A stretch of 45,298 bases of DNA, from the NCBI GenBank assembly GCA_903929795.1, contig CAIYWC010000058.1, positions 1 to 45,298 of the forward strand, given 5' to 3'. Each line of letters starts with the position of its first letter. Position 1 is the stretch's first letter. This DNA comes from an uncultured Myxococcales bacterium (GTDB lineage Bacteria; Myxococcota_A; UBA9042). This document shows positions 18,212 to 27,360 of the stretch, piece after piece. The notes beneath the pieces were generated by a model. The model saw nothing but the letters and a program-made list of their open reading frames with translations. It was not told the DNA's origin and did not search any database. The position numbers were made by a program, and so were the translations under genes.

Positions 18212-21200
18212 ATGAAGTTTGGCTCTTACACTGTGCGTACTTCCGCTGTTGCAGCCCTTCTGGCAGCGGTGGCGATGACCGCTGGCGTTTCCGGCTGCTC
18301 GAACTCGAAGACGGCCAGCACCGCGTCTGACCCGTTCGATCCCAACCAGAGCACCGGCGGCAACCTCGGCATCGACTTCGATGTGCGCTACAAGGTCGAT
18401 CCGGCCAAAGTGACGTTCCTCGACAAGCTGCCGACCGATCCCGCGCAGGTCATCTCCGTGCGGATTACGCACATCGGCAACCGCGGCATTTTGCGGATGC
18501 ACAACCCGCGGTTCGTCGCGGCGAATCCGGACGTGATCAAGGGCATGACGACGAGCCTGACGACGGACATGCCGACGGCTGCGAGCTTTCACGACATTAC
18601 CAATCCGGGCGATCACTATGATTTCACGGTGACTTATCTGCCCGTGACGCCCGGCGTGCGGACGCTGACGCTGGAGCTGGACACCAACGCGACCGCGGCG
18701 GCGAGTAAGCTGCTGACGGTGCCGATCGAAGTCGTGACGTCTGGCAACACCTTGACGATCAATCCGAATCCGGTCGATTTTGGCAACGTGAAGACCGGCG
18801 ATTCGCCGACGATCGCCGTCCAACTCATCAACTATTCGACCAAGCCGCTGAAGGTGACGCACGTCGCGCTCTCGTCTTCGGGCTCCAACGATTTTACGAT
18901 CGTCTCGGTTCCGGACGCCACGACGCCGATCGAGGCGGGCGCGTCGGGGACGGTCACGCTGAAGTACACGCCGACCAAAGGCGATTCCGACACGAGCGAG
19001 TTGCAAGTGGAAACCGACGATCTGCGCAAGATCACAGCACCGGTCCTGGGCAACGAAATCGCGCCGCTCATCAGCATTTTTCCCACCAAGCTCGAGTATG
19101 ACTCGATGACCCTCGGCCAGAGCAAGGACGAGGTTTTCCAGATCACCAACAAAGGTCTGGCGACCCTGCAGGTGTCCGACGTCAAGTTGTCGAGCCTGGG
19201 CTCGCTGACCGCGGCGGACGTGAAGATCAGCCCCGCGCCGCCGTTTACGCTCGAGCCCGGCAGCCCCGGCCAGAAGATCACCGTGACGGTGACGGCCAAC
19301 CATGCGCTGAGCGCGACCAGCGCCGTCGGCTCGATTCTCGTCGATTCGAACGACGCGAGCGATCCCGAAATTCCGGTGCCGATCTTCGCCCACACGGACA
19401 CGCCGAAGATTCGCGTCTCCGTCAACGACGCGCCGTGCACCGATCCGACCGTGGATTGCACCGCGGACTACGCGTTTGTCGGCAAAGCGACGCCGCCGGC
19501 GACGCTCTTCGCCAAGCGCAAAATCACGCTGTACGACGACGGTTCCGCGCCGCTGGTGGTGTCAGAGGTCTCGATCACCGACGACGCGCTCAGCGAGTTC
19601 TCGATTGACCCGGCCATGACGATTCCGCCGTGCAGCATTCCGCCGCAGGCATCGACGATTGCGCCGGCGACGCTGCTCGACTTCAACGTGCGGTTCCAAA
19701 ACAAGGGGCCGTCGGGTCAGGTCGCGACCGCCACGCTCCACATCAAGTCGAACGATGGCGACAAGCCTGATTTCCTTGTGCTTCTTGTAGCGCACCGCGC
19801 CGACGGCACGACCTGCAAGATCGACCTGATCCCGCAGCCGCTCAATTTTGGCCTGCTGTCCTACGGCAAGCAGAAGCTCCTGCCGATTCTCATCCAGAAC
19901 AGCGGCACTGGCCCGTGCGTCTTTCAGGACGCCGTGCTCGTGAGCTGCTACACCGCCGCGGGGGCATTTACGCCGGCGAGCAGCAAGTGCTCGTCGGCCT
20001 CGAGCCCGTACTACGCCAAGGGCCCGCTGGCGACGAACCTGTTCCAGCTGGCGCCGGGCGATTCCGGCAAGATGCTTGTCGATTTCGTGGCGCCGGACAC
20101 GCTTTCTGACCTCAACGGCCCGCTGCCGGCGGACGCGATCACCGAAATCGACGCGCTGCTGGTGTTGAAGTACCAGGATGCTTCGACCGGTGTGACCTCC
20201 AACTACCCCAACGTGGACCCGGGCAATTTCAGCACGATCGGCAACGCCAAGCCGAATCTCATCGCCAAGGTCGGCATGTCCAAAGTGCAAGTCATGCCGG
20301 ACAACATCGATTTCGGTGTCCAGACGCTAGGTTGCAAGTCGCCGATTTCCACTGCCTCGATCTACAACCAAGGCGTCACGGACGTGAACGTGACCAAGGT
20401 GTCGCTTGACGGCTGCGGTCCCGAGGTCAGCTTCGTGAACAAGCCGGCGATCCCCAAGACGGGTCTGGCGATCTCGCAAAAGACACCGCAAGTCTTCCAG
20501 ATTCAGTACGGCCCGCAGAAGGTCGCGAAGCTGCAGTGCCAATTGACCATCACGACCGGCCAGAACGGCATGTGCACGGACAACACCGGCGCGACGAGCG
20601 GTGCGTGCGCGGCGACTTCAGATTGCACCAACGCCGCGGAAACATGTCTGGGCGACTCGTTCTCGGTGCCGTTGACGGGCGAAGGCACGCTGGACAGCGA
20701 GTGGACGGACATTTTCGACCAGGCCGACGGCTCCAACGTGGACGTGCTCTTCATCGTCGACGACTCGCCGTCCATGGGCGACAAGCAGACGAATTTGGCT
20801 AATAGTTTCGCGACGTTCGTGAAGGTCGCGCAGTTGTTCAACGACGACTTCCACGTCGGTGTTTCGACGACGGACGACGACGACACCGTGAACCACTGCG
20901 GCAAGCTGCAGCCGTACACGGATCCGACGCTCGGGCTGCTGCGCTTCATCAGCAAGGGCGTTCAGGCGCCGACGACGGCGCTGCAAACGCTGGCGAAACA
21001 GGGCGAAAATGGCTCGTCGACGGAGCAGAGCTTCCTGTCGATTGAGCGCGCGCTGACGCTGCCGCTGACGCTCGACGCCGCGAAAGTCTGCAAGGTGGAT
21101 TCAGACTGCGCGAGCGGCCAGGAATGCACGACCAATCCGGATGACGGCACGCGCGGCTGCGGCGGTCGCAATCGGGCATTTCTGCGTAAAAACGCGAGCT

Positions 21201-21688
21201 TGGAAGTCGTGACGATGGGCGACGAAGACGACCAGTCGCCCAACGACATGACGTACTACACCAACAAGTTCTACTCGTTCAAGGGCGCCAACAACAAGAA
21301 TTTGTTCCACTTTCACGCGATCGCCGGCCCGAGTCCGGGCGGCTGCGCGGATCAGGGTGCCGGCTCGGCGGTCGAATGCCCGCGCTTCCAGCAGATGGCC
21401 CAGACCACTGGCGGCGTCTTCGCCAGCGTCTGCGACATCGACTTCGGCCCGGCGATGCAGAACATCGGCACGCAGGCATTTGGCCTGGCCATGCAGTATT
21501 TCCTGACCCGCACGCCCGATCCGTCGACCATCGACGTCAAGATCAACGCCACGCCGTGCGCCGCCAGCGCGAACAGCTGGAAATACGACGCCCCGTCGAA
21601 TTCGGTGACTTTTGCCCAGAACGGCACCTGCGTTCCGCAAAAGAACGACAAGATCTACATTCACTACAAGATGCTGTGCGGGCAGTAG
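18212..21688 (+). CDS. Giant lipoprotein: multiple Ig-like repeats plus C-terminal VWA domain
   Basis: 1158 aa from the ATG at 18212, preferred because GAGGA (18202-18206) is five bases upstream and the protein then begins with a clean signal peptide and lipobox VSGC (Cys29). At least five choice-of-anchor-D-like repeats fill residues about 50-830, with strands such as VDFGNVKTGDSPTIAVQL, LEYDSMTLGQSKDEVFQI and IDFGVQTLGCKS. A VWA domain follows, with the MIDAS sequence DDSPS at 850-854, then a MGDEDDQSPND segment and several Cys pairs (CKVDSDCASGQEC). The C-terminus is a small beta domain ending KMLCGQ. The arrangement suggests a stalk of Ig-like domains displaying a metal-dependent adhesive head. 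It is the second VWA lipoprotein in the window and has no close sequence match to the first outside the VWA fold. Confidence 0.85.
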   Translation: MKFGSYTVRTSAVAALLAAVAMTAGVSGCSNSKTASTASDPFDPNQSTGGNLGIDFDVRYKVDPAKVTFLDKLPTDPAQVISVRITHIGNRGILRMHNPRFVAANPDVIKGMTTSLTTDMPTAASFHDITNPGDHYDFTVTYLPVTPGVRTLTLELDTNATAAASKLLTVPIEVVTSGNTLTINPNPVDFGNVKTGDSPTIAVQLINYSTKPLKVTHVALSSSGSNDFTIVSVPDATTPIEAGASGTVTLKYTPTKGDSDTSELQVETDDLRKITAPVLGNEIAPLISIFPTKLEYDSMTLGQSKDEVFQITNKGLATLQVSDVKLSSLGSLTAADVKISPAPPFTLEPGSPGQKITVTVTANHALSATSAVGSILVDSNDASDPEIPVPIFAHTDTPKIRVSVNDAPCTDPTVDCTADYAFVGKATPPATLFAKRKITLYDDGSAPLVVSEVSITDDALSEFSIDPAMTIPPCSIPPQASTIAPATLLDFNVRFQNKGPSGQVATATLHIKSNDGDKPDFLVLLVAHRADGTTCKIDLIPQPLNFGLLSYGKQKLLPILIQNSGTGPCVFQDAVLVSCYTAAGAFTPASSKCSSASSPYYAKGPLATNLFQLAPGDSGKMLVDFVAPDTLSDLNGPLPADAITEIDALLVLKYQDASTGVTSNYPNVDPGNFSTIGNAKPNLIAKVGMSKVQVMPDNIDFGVQTLGCKSPISTASIYNQGVTDVNVTKVSLDGCGPEVSFVNKPAIPKTGLAISQKTPQVFQIQYGPQKVAKLQCQLTITTGQNGMCTDNTGATSGACAATSDCTNAAETCLGDSFSVPLTGEGTLDSEWTDIFDQADGSNVDVLFIVDDSPSMGDKQTNLANSFATFVKVAQLFNDDFHVGVSTTDDDDTVNHCGKLQPYTDPTLGLLRFISKGVQAPTTALQTLAKQGENGSSTEQSFLSIERALTLPLTLDAAKVCKVDSDCASGQECTTNPDDGTRGCGGRNRAFLRKNASLEVVTMGDEDDQSPNDMTYYTNKFYSFKGANNKNLFHFHAIAGPSPGGCADQGAGSAVECPRFQQMAQTTGGVFASVCDIDFGPAMQNIGTQAFGLAMQYFLTRTPDPSTIDVKINATPCAASANSWKYDAPSNSVTFAQNGTCVPQKNDKIYIHYKMLCGQ

Positions 21689-21720
21689 CCCTCCGCCAGC
21701 GGCACTTCAGGAGCAATCTC

Positions 21721-23739
21721 ATGGCAAGCAAGGCTCAGCGTGGCCGGAAATCCTTCCGCAGCCTCGGCGTGGCGTCCGTTTTCTTGGGCGCCGCCGCGCT
21801 CTCCGCCTGCGGCGGCGGTAGCAATCCGAACGGCTACGGTATTGACAATAATCAGGAAATCGCGGTCCTGGTCGATGGCGTGAAGGCGCCGGACGCGACT
21901 TGCTCGCACTTTGGCGTGGACGACACAAACGGTGTCATCACGCAGCAAAAGAAGCTGACGATCCAAAACACGGGCACGCAGGGCTCGCTGTGTATCTCCA
22001 AGATCGCGTTTACGACGACCAGCCAAAAGCTCATGTCGGTTGCCTACGGGCCGCACGCGCTGGATCCTGCGACGTGCCCGGGCGGCTTCGCGTCGCTGGA
22101 TCCCGGCAAGGCGCTCATCGCGACAATTACCTACGCGCCGTCGCCGGGCTTGACCGACAACGCGACGCTGGCGATCAGCCACAACGACTACAAGGACACG
22201 ACGAAGTACAACAACATGTGCTTTGACATCAGCGCGACCGGGCCGAAAGTCCGCTTGGATACGACGGAATTGCCGTTTATTAACCCCAAGGCTTCGGCGC
22301 CGCAAAAACACTGCGCGGTGTTTGGCAATGACGGGTCGGCGGCGCTTGTCGTCACGGCGCTGGCGGAGATCAAGCCGGCGAGCCCGGAGTACGCGATCAC
22401 GGATCAGCCGGCGGTCGGCGATCAGATTTCGCCGCTGGGCTCGACCGACAACACGGTGACCAACAAGGCGACCAAGCAAGTCTGCGTCGTGATGACGCCC
22501 GACAGCAACCCGAACAACGACGCCGTTGACCTGGTGATTCACACAAACGACCCGGTCACGCCGGATTCGACGGTCAAGTTGTACTCGGTGTTTCAGGCGG
22601 ACTCGAGCTTTACGGTCACGTGCCAAGGCAGCGACCCGACCATCATCGACTACGACTTCCAGGGCGCCGGCGCGGGCGTCGCGCGCGTGTGCAACGTGCA
22701 AAATGCTGGCCCGGCGCCGTTCGCGTGGAACAATCCGCCGCAAATCGTCGCGGTTCCGCCGTCGACGCAGGACCAGGTCGACGCCGTGTACGCGCTGACG
22801 CTGCAAAAAAACGGCAAGGAGCGTGCCAAGCCGTACAGCGCGGGCTCGATCGCGGTGGGCCAGTCGGTGGACTTCTCCATCACGTACACGCCGCCGACCA
22901 ACGGCCTTCCGCCGCCGTCGGCCGAGCTGCAGATTCCGTACTCGCAGTCGCCCAACGCCCCGACGACGCTGACGATTCCGATTCTGGCCGCGACATGCGA
23001 CACGCCGACGCTGGAGTTCGCGCCGAGCGCGATGTGGCTCTATGCGACAAAGGGCAACAAGGCCACCGGTCACATCGTGCTGGCCAACCAGAGCTGCGCT
23101 CCGCTGGACATCCTCAAGGCGTGCGTCAACAACGCGTCGAGCAACCCGAGCGGCGCGGACCCGTGCGCGTCCGCACAATACGCCTCGAAATACAGCGGGT
23201 TGGTCACGGCGGTCGGCGCGAGCAAGATCGCGGCTTCCGCAGCGGGCGCCGGCAACGGCCTGATGGGCGTCGACATCGAGTTCCACCCGCCGGACGACAA
23301 CAAGATCAACGCCAACGACGTCCTCCAGATCGTCTACTGCGTCACCGGCTCGGCCGCGGGCGGCGACTGCAAGCCGGGCGCCATGGCCATCAACCTGACC
23401 GGCAACACGACGGCGGGCGTCCAACTGCCGACCGCCGTACTCTCGGTCGAGACCGACCCGTGCGCGTCCGGCAAGCCGTGTAACATCAGCGGTGCGTTGA
23501 CAATCGGCAGCTATCCGGACGGCAAGAACTGGGCGTGGGCGCTGATTGACCGCCCCGCGGGCAGCAAGGCGTGGATCGGCTCCAACAACCAGTCGACAAG
23601 CGATCCAGGCGTCTCGTTTATCCCGGATGCCAAAGGCAATTACACGATTCAGGGCATGGCGCTGACGATCAGCACAACCGACCCGGCGCAGCCGCTGGCT
23701 TGGACTCCGCCGGTGACGGTCACCGTGACCGTCAAGTAG
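21721..23739 (+). CDS. Lipoprotein with Ig-like (choice-of-anchor) beta domains
   Basis: 672 aa; AGGAG at 21709-21713 is seven bases before the ATG. The signal peptide ends ALSAC (Cys30) with a Gly-rich tether after it. The body contains diverged Ig-like units with the KLTIQNTGTQGSLCISKIAF, AVFGNDGSAALVVTAL and ARVCNVQNAGPAPF patterns, and scattered Cys. The last 100 residues (TAVLSVETDPCASG onward) look like a PKD-like domain with a PDAKGNYTIQ strand. It starts 32 bases after the VWA lipoprotein and ends six bases before the arginine deiminase, so the three are very likely one transcript. No catalytic motif was seen. Function unknown; probably a partner of the preceding surface lipoproteins. 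Confidence 0.8.
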   Translation: MASKAQRGRKSFRSLGVASVFLGAAALSACGGGSNPNGYGIDNNQEIAVLVDGVKAPDATCSHFGVDDTNGVITQQKKLTIQNTGTQGSLCISKIAFTTTSQKLMSVAYGPHALDPATCPGGFASLDPGKALIATITYAPSPGLTDNATLAISHNDYKDTTKYNNMCFDISATGPKVRLDTTELPFINPKASAPQKHCAVFGNDGSAALVVTALAEIKPASPEYAITDQPAVGDQISPLGSTDNTVTNKATKQVCVVMTPDSNPNNDAVDLVIHTNDPVTPDSTVKLYSVFQADSSFTVTCQGSDPTIIDYDFQGAGAGVARVCNVQNAGPAPFAWNNPPQIVAVPPSTQDQVDAVYALTLQKNGKERAKPYSAGSIAVGQSVDFSITYTPPTNGLPPPSAELQIPYSQSPNAPTTLTIPILAATCDTPTLEFAPSAMWLYATKGNKATGHIVLANQSCAPLDILKACVNNASSNPSGADPCASAQYASKYSGLVTAVGASKIAASAAGAGNGLMGVDIEFHPPDDNKINANDVLQIVYCVTGSAAGGDCKPGAMAINLTGNTTAGVQLPTAVLSVETDPCASGKPCNISGALTIGSYPDGKNWAWALIDRPAGSKAWIGSNNQSTSDPGVSFIPDAKGNYTIQGMALTISTTDPAQPLAWTPPVTVTVTVK

Positions 23740-23745
23740 GCCGCG

Positions 23746-25026
23746 ATGTCCGCGCCGCAGCCGCGCCACGTGATTCACGATGAAGTCTCGCGCCTGCAAG
23801 CGTGCGCGCTGTTCGCGCCCGGCGATGAGCTGGACCGGATGCTGCCGCGGCACATCGAGTCGCACGTCCAACGCGGCGAAACGCTGGAAGAAAATCGCGA
23901 TTACCTGCTTTTTGACGACCTCGTGCTCTTGCCGCTCCTGCGCGACGAGCACGCGGAATTGGCGGCGGTTGTGCGCGCGGTCACGGGTCCGCAGGCGTGC
24001 CTGGACGTGCGCGTGATGCTGGGCGAGGTGCTGGCGGACGAGGCAGTGGCTGCGGAGGTTGTGGCGCAAGTGCTGGCCGACGACCGGCTGGCGGTGGCGG
24101 AGCGGCGCGTGGCGCTTGTGGCGCTGAACAAGCTGCGCGGTTCCCGGCTGGCCGAGGCGCTGATCCAGGGCGCGCTGCCACACAGCGAGGCGGCGATCCT
24201 GCCGGCGCCCGCGCCCAACTTGTTGTTTGCCCGCGACTTGTGGGCGCCGGTTGGCGACGCGATCGCGCTCGGTTGGCCGCGGCATCGGGCGCGCTTGCGC
24301 GACGGCATCCTCTCGCGGGCGATTGTTCGCCACCACCCGCAGTTCCACGGCGTGCGGGCGATTGACCTGCGCGAGGCGAACGCCGATGGTGGAATCAGCC
24401 TGGAAGGCGGCGACGTGCTGAACGCGGGACCGCGGCTGGTGCTGATCGGCTTTGGCCCGCGGACGACCGAGCGCGCGGCGCGCCTACTGGCGGAGCGCTT
24501 GCCCGCGGACGTGGAGGTGCTCGGCGTGCGGCTGCCGCTGCGGCGCGCGACGATGCACTTGGACACGCTGCTGACGTTTATCGACACCCGCGCGGTGCTG
24601 GCGTACCTGCCGGCGTTTGACCCGCAGAGCGCGGCGGAGGATCGGTGCACGGTGCTGGATTTGCGCACGGGTCAGGTGCTGGGCAGCGACCTGCCGGCGC
24701 TGCTGGCGGAGCGGCTGGCCGGGCTGCAGGTCGTGCCGTGCGGCGATGGCGACCCGGTCGCGGCACAGCGCGAGCAGTGGACCGATGGCGCGAACGCGGT
24801 GTGTCTCGCGCCTGGCCGGATCGTGCTGTATGGCCGCAACGCGCGCACGCTGCGCGCGCTGAACCGCGCCGGATTCGAGGTGCTGACGGCGCAGCAGTTC
24901 GTCGCCAATTCGGAGCTGCTTCTGCAGGGCGAGCGGCGCGTCGTCGTGGCCGTGGGCGGTGCCGAGCTGTCGCGCGGTCGCGGCGGTCCGCGTTGTTTGA
25001 CGCTGCCGGTGGCCCGGGCATGCTGA
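23746..25026 (+). CDS. arcA: Arginine deiminase
   Basis: 426 aa, the usual length for the family, which hydrolyses L-arginine to citrulline and ammonia (EC 3.5.3.6). The N-terminus has the family pattern DEVSRLQACALFAPGDELDRMLP. Catalytic and substrate residues are all present: Asp164 in FARDLW, Glu220 in SLEGGDVL, His271 and Asp273 in MHLDT, and the nucleophile Cys417 in GRGGPRCLTLP. No signal peptide, so it is cytoplasmic. No ornithine carbamoyltransferase, carbamate kinase or arginine/ornithine antiporter lies in the window, so the standard ADI pathway is not clustered here. It begins six bases after a lipoprotein gene without a clear ribosome site, which suggests translational coupling. 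Free arginine is the expected substrate; action on another guanidino compound cannot be excluded. Confidence 0.9.
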   Translation: MSAPQPRHVIHDEVSRLQACALFAPGDELDRMLPRHIESHVQRGETLEENRDYLLFDDLVLLPLLRDEHAELAAVVRAVTGPQACLDVRVMLGEVLADEAVAAEVVAQVLADDRLAVAERRVALVALNKLRGSRLAEALIQGALPHSEAAILPAPAPNLLFARDLWAPVGDAIALGWPRHRARLRDGILSRAIVRHHPQFHGVRAIDLREANADGGISLEGGDVLNAGPRLVLIGFGPRTTERAARLLAERLPADVEVLGVRLPLRRATMHLDTLLTFIDTRAVLAYLPAFDPQSAAEDRCTVLDLRTGQVLGSDLPALLAERLAGLQVVPCGDGDPVAAQREQWTDGANAVCLAPGRIVLYGRNARTLRALNRAGFEVLTAQQFVANSELLLQGERRVVVAVGGAELSRGRGGPRCLTLPVARAC

Positions 25027-25034
25027 AATCGCCG

Positions 25035-25074
25035 CTCCGGGCAGCCTCGGCGTTTGCAGGTTGCCCCGAGTTTT
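25035..25074 (+). terminator. Imperfect hairpin with short T run after arginine deiminase
   Basis: CTCCGGGCA (25035-25043) pairs with TGCCCCGAG (25062-25070) with one mismatch, and TTTT follows (25071-25074). The loop is long (18 bases). It sits nine bases after the stop codon and would separate the lipoprotein/deiminase operon from the next lipoprotein gene. Confidence 0.35.
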
Positions 25075-25156
25075 GCCAACGTTGGGCCTTCAGCACGCCG
25101 CAACCGGCGTCCACCCTTTTGCGGCTCGCAGTCGCGCTCTCAGGATAACGAACGAC

Positions 25157-26689
25157 ATGTGCGATTTCCGTGTGCTTTTCGCATTTTTCCTCCTGGGCGC
25201 CGCATGCAGCGCAACGACCAGCGCCGGCGGCGGCTCGGTCATCGCCGCCAACGACGCCGACACGGGGGGCTCCTTGAGCGGACCGGACGCCGACGCCCAG
25301 GTCACCGGCCAGACCGACGCCGTTGCCGCTGAAACGGTGGTCGACGTGCCGGTGCTCCACGACGGCACCGCCGCGCCCACCGACTGCTTGTCCTGCCTCT
25401 CCAACGACGACTGCGCAACCGGCTGGTTTTGCGCGCAATTCCAGAGCAGCTCGTTTTGCGCCAAGGACTGCGCCACGACCACGTGCAGCTCCGGCCACGG
25501 CTGCCAGGCCATCGCGGGCGCCAACGGCGACCAGTTGAAGGTCTGCGTGCCGACTGCGAGCCCGTGCGGGCCCACCGACAGCGTGCCCGACGTCGCAGAC
25601 AGCGGCCCTGGCGCCGACACCAACGGCCTGATCTGCGGCTCGCTCAACGGCCCCGGCGTCACCAGCTGCTGCAAGTGCGCCGGCACGTCGTGCGACCCCA
25701 ACGGCTGCTACGGCGGCTGGTTCTGCAACACCGGAACTTGCAAGTGCAATCCCGCGCCGGCGCCGTCGTCCTGCGGTGGCGTGGACGCCGGTCCCACCGA
25801 CACAGGCGCACCGGGCACCGACGCCGCGACCGGCGACACGGAGGGCGTCCAGTCCATCGGCCCTGGCGGCGGCAAGCTCGCCAGTCTGGCTTTCGCCATC
25901 GTCGGCGACACGCGGCCGCCCAACAAGGACGACATCAGCGGCTACCCGACGGCCGTAATCACCCAAATTTTCAAGGACGTGCAGGCGGAGAACCCGTCGT
26001 TGCCGTTTGTCATCACGACCGGCGACTACCAGTTCAGCACGCCCAGCAGCGCCAACGCCGGGCCGCAGCTCGACTTGTACCTCCAGGCGCGCGCGCTTTA
26101 CACCGGCACGGTTTTCTACACGCTGGGCAACCACGAGTGCACCGGCGCGACCGACAGCAACTGCGGCACCGGCAATCCCGATGGAATTACCAAGACGTAC
26201 ACGACATTCATGACCAAGATGCTGGCGCCGCTTGGCGTCGCGGCGCCGTTCTACGAAGTCGACGTGGCGGCGACGGACGGCTCCTGGACGGCGAAATTCC
26301 TGTTCGTGGCGGCGAACGCGTGGACGGCGGCGCAGGCGACGTGGCTGGATTCCGCGATGGCCAAGCCGACGACGTACACGTTTGTCGTGCGCCACGAGGG
26401 CTCGGTCGTAACGAACACGCCCGGCGTCAGCCCGAGCGCGGCGATCATCGCCAAGTACCCGTATACACTGCTGCTTGTCGGCCACACGCACACTTTTGAG
26501 TACTTCGCGTCGGAGCGCCAGGTCGTGACCGGCAACGGCGGCGCGCCGCTGGCGACCGGCGTGAACTACGGCTACGTGGTGCTGCGCCAGCGTGCGGACA
26601 AGGCGCTTGTCATGACGGCGTACGATTACGCGACGCACGCGACGATCCAGAATTTTGTCGTCAAGCCCGACGGGACGCCGACGAAGTGA
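25157..26689 (+). CDS. Cys-rich lipoprotein with calcineurin-like metallophosphoesterase domain
   Basis: 510 aa from the ATG at 25157, which gives a short signal peptide with lipobox GAAC (Cys17). Residues 75-205 are Cys-rich, with repeated segments of the type CLSNDDCATGWFC, a pattern common in myxobacterial surface proteins. The phosphoesterase domain starts near 240: IVGDTRP (Asp251), TTGDYQ (Asp290), LGNHE (Asn325, His326), VVRHEG (His413) and VGHTHTFE (442-445). These match the dimetal phosphoesterase motifs, with the usual DxH replaced by GDTR as in some known subfamilies. Substrate unknown; it acts outside the inner membrane. Its stop overlaps the next start (GTGA), so the two are translationally coupled. 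Confidence 0.85.
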   Translation: MCDFRVLFAFFLLGAACSATTSAGGGSVIAANDADTGGSLSGPDADAQVTGQTDAVAAETVVDVPVLHDGTAAPTDCLSCLSNDDCATGWFCAQFQSSSFCAKDCATTTCSSGHGCQAIAGANGDQLKVCVPTASPCGPTDSVPDVADSGPGADTNGLICGSLNGPGVTSCCKCAGTSCDPNGCYGGWFCNTGTCKCNPAPAPSSCGGVDAGPTDTGAPGTDAATGDTEGVQSIGPGGGKLASLAFAIVGDTRPPNKDDISGYPTAVITQIFKDVQAENPSLPFVITTGDYQFSTPSSANAGPQLDLYLQARALYTGTVFYTLGNHECTGATDSNCGTGNPDGITKTYTTFMTKMLAPLGVAAPFYEVDVAATDGSWTAKFLFVAANAWTAAQATWLDSAMAKPTTYTFVVRHEGSVVTNTPGVSPSAAIIAKYPYTLLLVGHTHTFEYFASERQVVTGNGGAPLATGVNYGYVVLRQRADKALVMTAYDYATHATIQNFVVKPDGTPTK

Positions 26690-27357
26690 AGTGCCAGATC
26701 GTGTTGGTCTTTCTCGCGCTCGGCTGCCAGCGGCCGTTGCACGTACCGGTGGCGGCAAATGCCGGCCGGCCGCTGTTGCAGGTGCCACGCGCGGCGCATC
26801 CGCCGCTGCTCGCCCAGCACGACGACGACGCGATCTGGCAGACGGCGGTGACGACCGGGCCGTGGCTTCAACCGCATTCCCGTGAAGCGGCGCGGCCTTA
26901 CAGCAACGCTCGGCTGCTCTGGGACAGCCAGGATCTGTACCTGTGCCTCTACGCTGCCGACCAGAATATCGAGGCCCACGGCGCGCGGCACGATGAACCG
27001 CTGACACCGCTTGACGCATTTTCCCTGCAAATTCAGGCTGATCTGCCGGACGCACCGACGTTCGCCGTCGAGATCGCGCCGACCGGGACCGTGACGGACA
27101 GTGTCATCCGCGGTGGCCAGCCCGACCGGACGTGGGAGAGCGGCGCGCGGCTGTCGATGGACATGGATGGTTCGCTCAACGACCTGCGCGGCGAGGACGA
27201 CGAGGAGTGGGTCGCTTTTGTCGCCCTGCCTTGGTCGCGTCTTGGCATCCAGCCGGCGGCGGGCACGCGCGTGCGGCTGGCGATGGCGCGTTGCGACACG
27301 CCCAAGGACGGCGTCAAGCGCTGTGGCGCGTGGGCACAGACGGTGCAGCTGCAGTAG
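26686..27357 (+). CDS. Small lipoprotein with CBM9-like (carbohydrate-binding/DOMON-like) domain
   Basis: 223 aa; GTG start at 26686 overlaps the upstream TGA. A very short signal sequence ends FLALGC (Cys14), so a lipoprotein. The rest fits the family 9-like beta-sandwich found in many secreted proteins: DDAIWQTAVTT, LLWDSQDLYLCLYAADQNI, LDAFSLQIQ, VEIAPTGTV and FVALPWSRLGIQPAAGTRVRLAMARCD. Such domains bind sugars or haem in different families; the ligand here is unknown. Coupling to the secreted phosphoesterase suggests they act on the same extracellular target. The stop codon is only three bases from that of the convergent acyltransferase gene. Confidence 0.75.
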   Translation: MKCQIVLVFLALGCQRPLHVPVAANAGRPLLQVPRAAHPPLLAQHDDDAIWQTAVTTGPWLQPHSREAARPYSNARLLWDSQDLYLCLYAADQNIEAHGARHDEPLTPLDAFSLQIQADLPDAPTFAVEIAPTGTVTDSVIRGGQPDRTWESGARLSMDMDGSLNDLRGEDDEEWVAFVALPWSRLGIQPAAGTRVRLAMARCDTPKDGVKRCGAWAQTVQLQ

Positions 27358-27360
27358 CGG

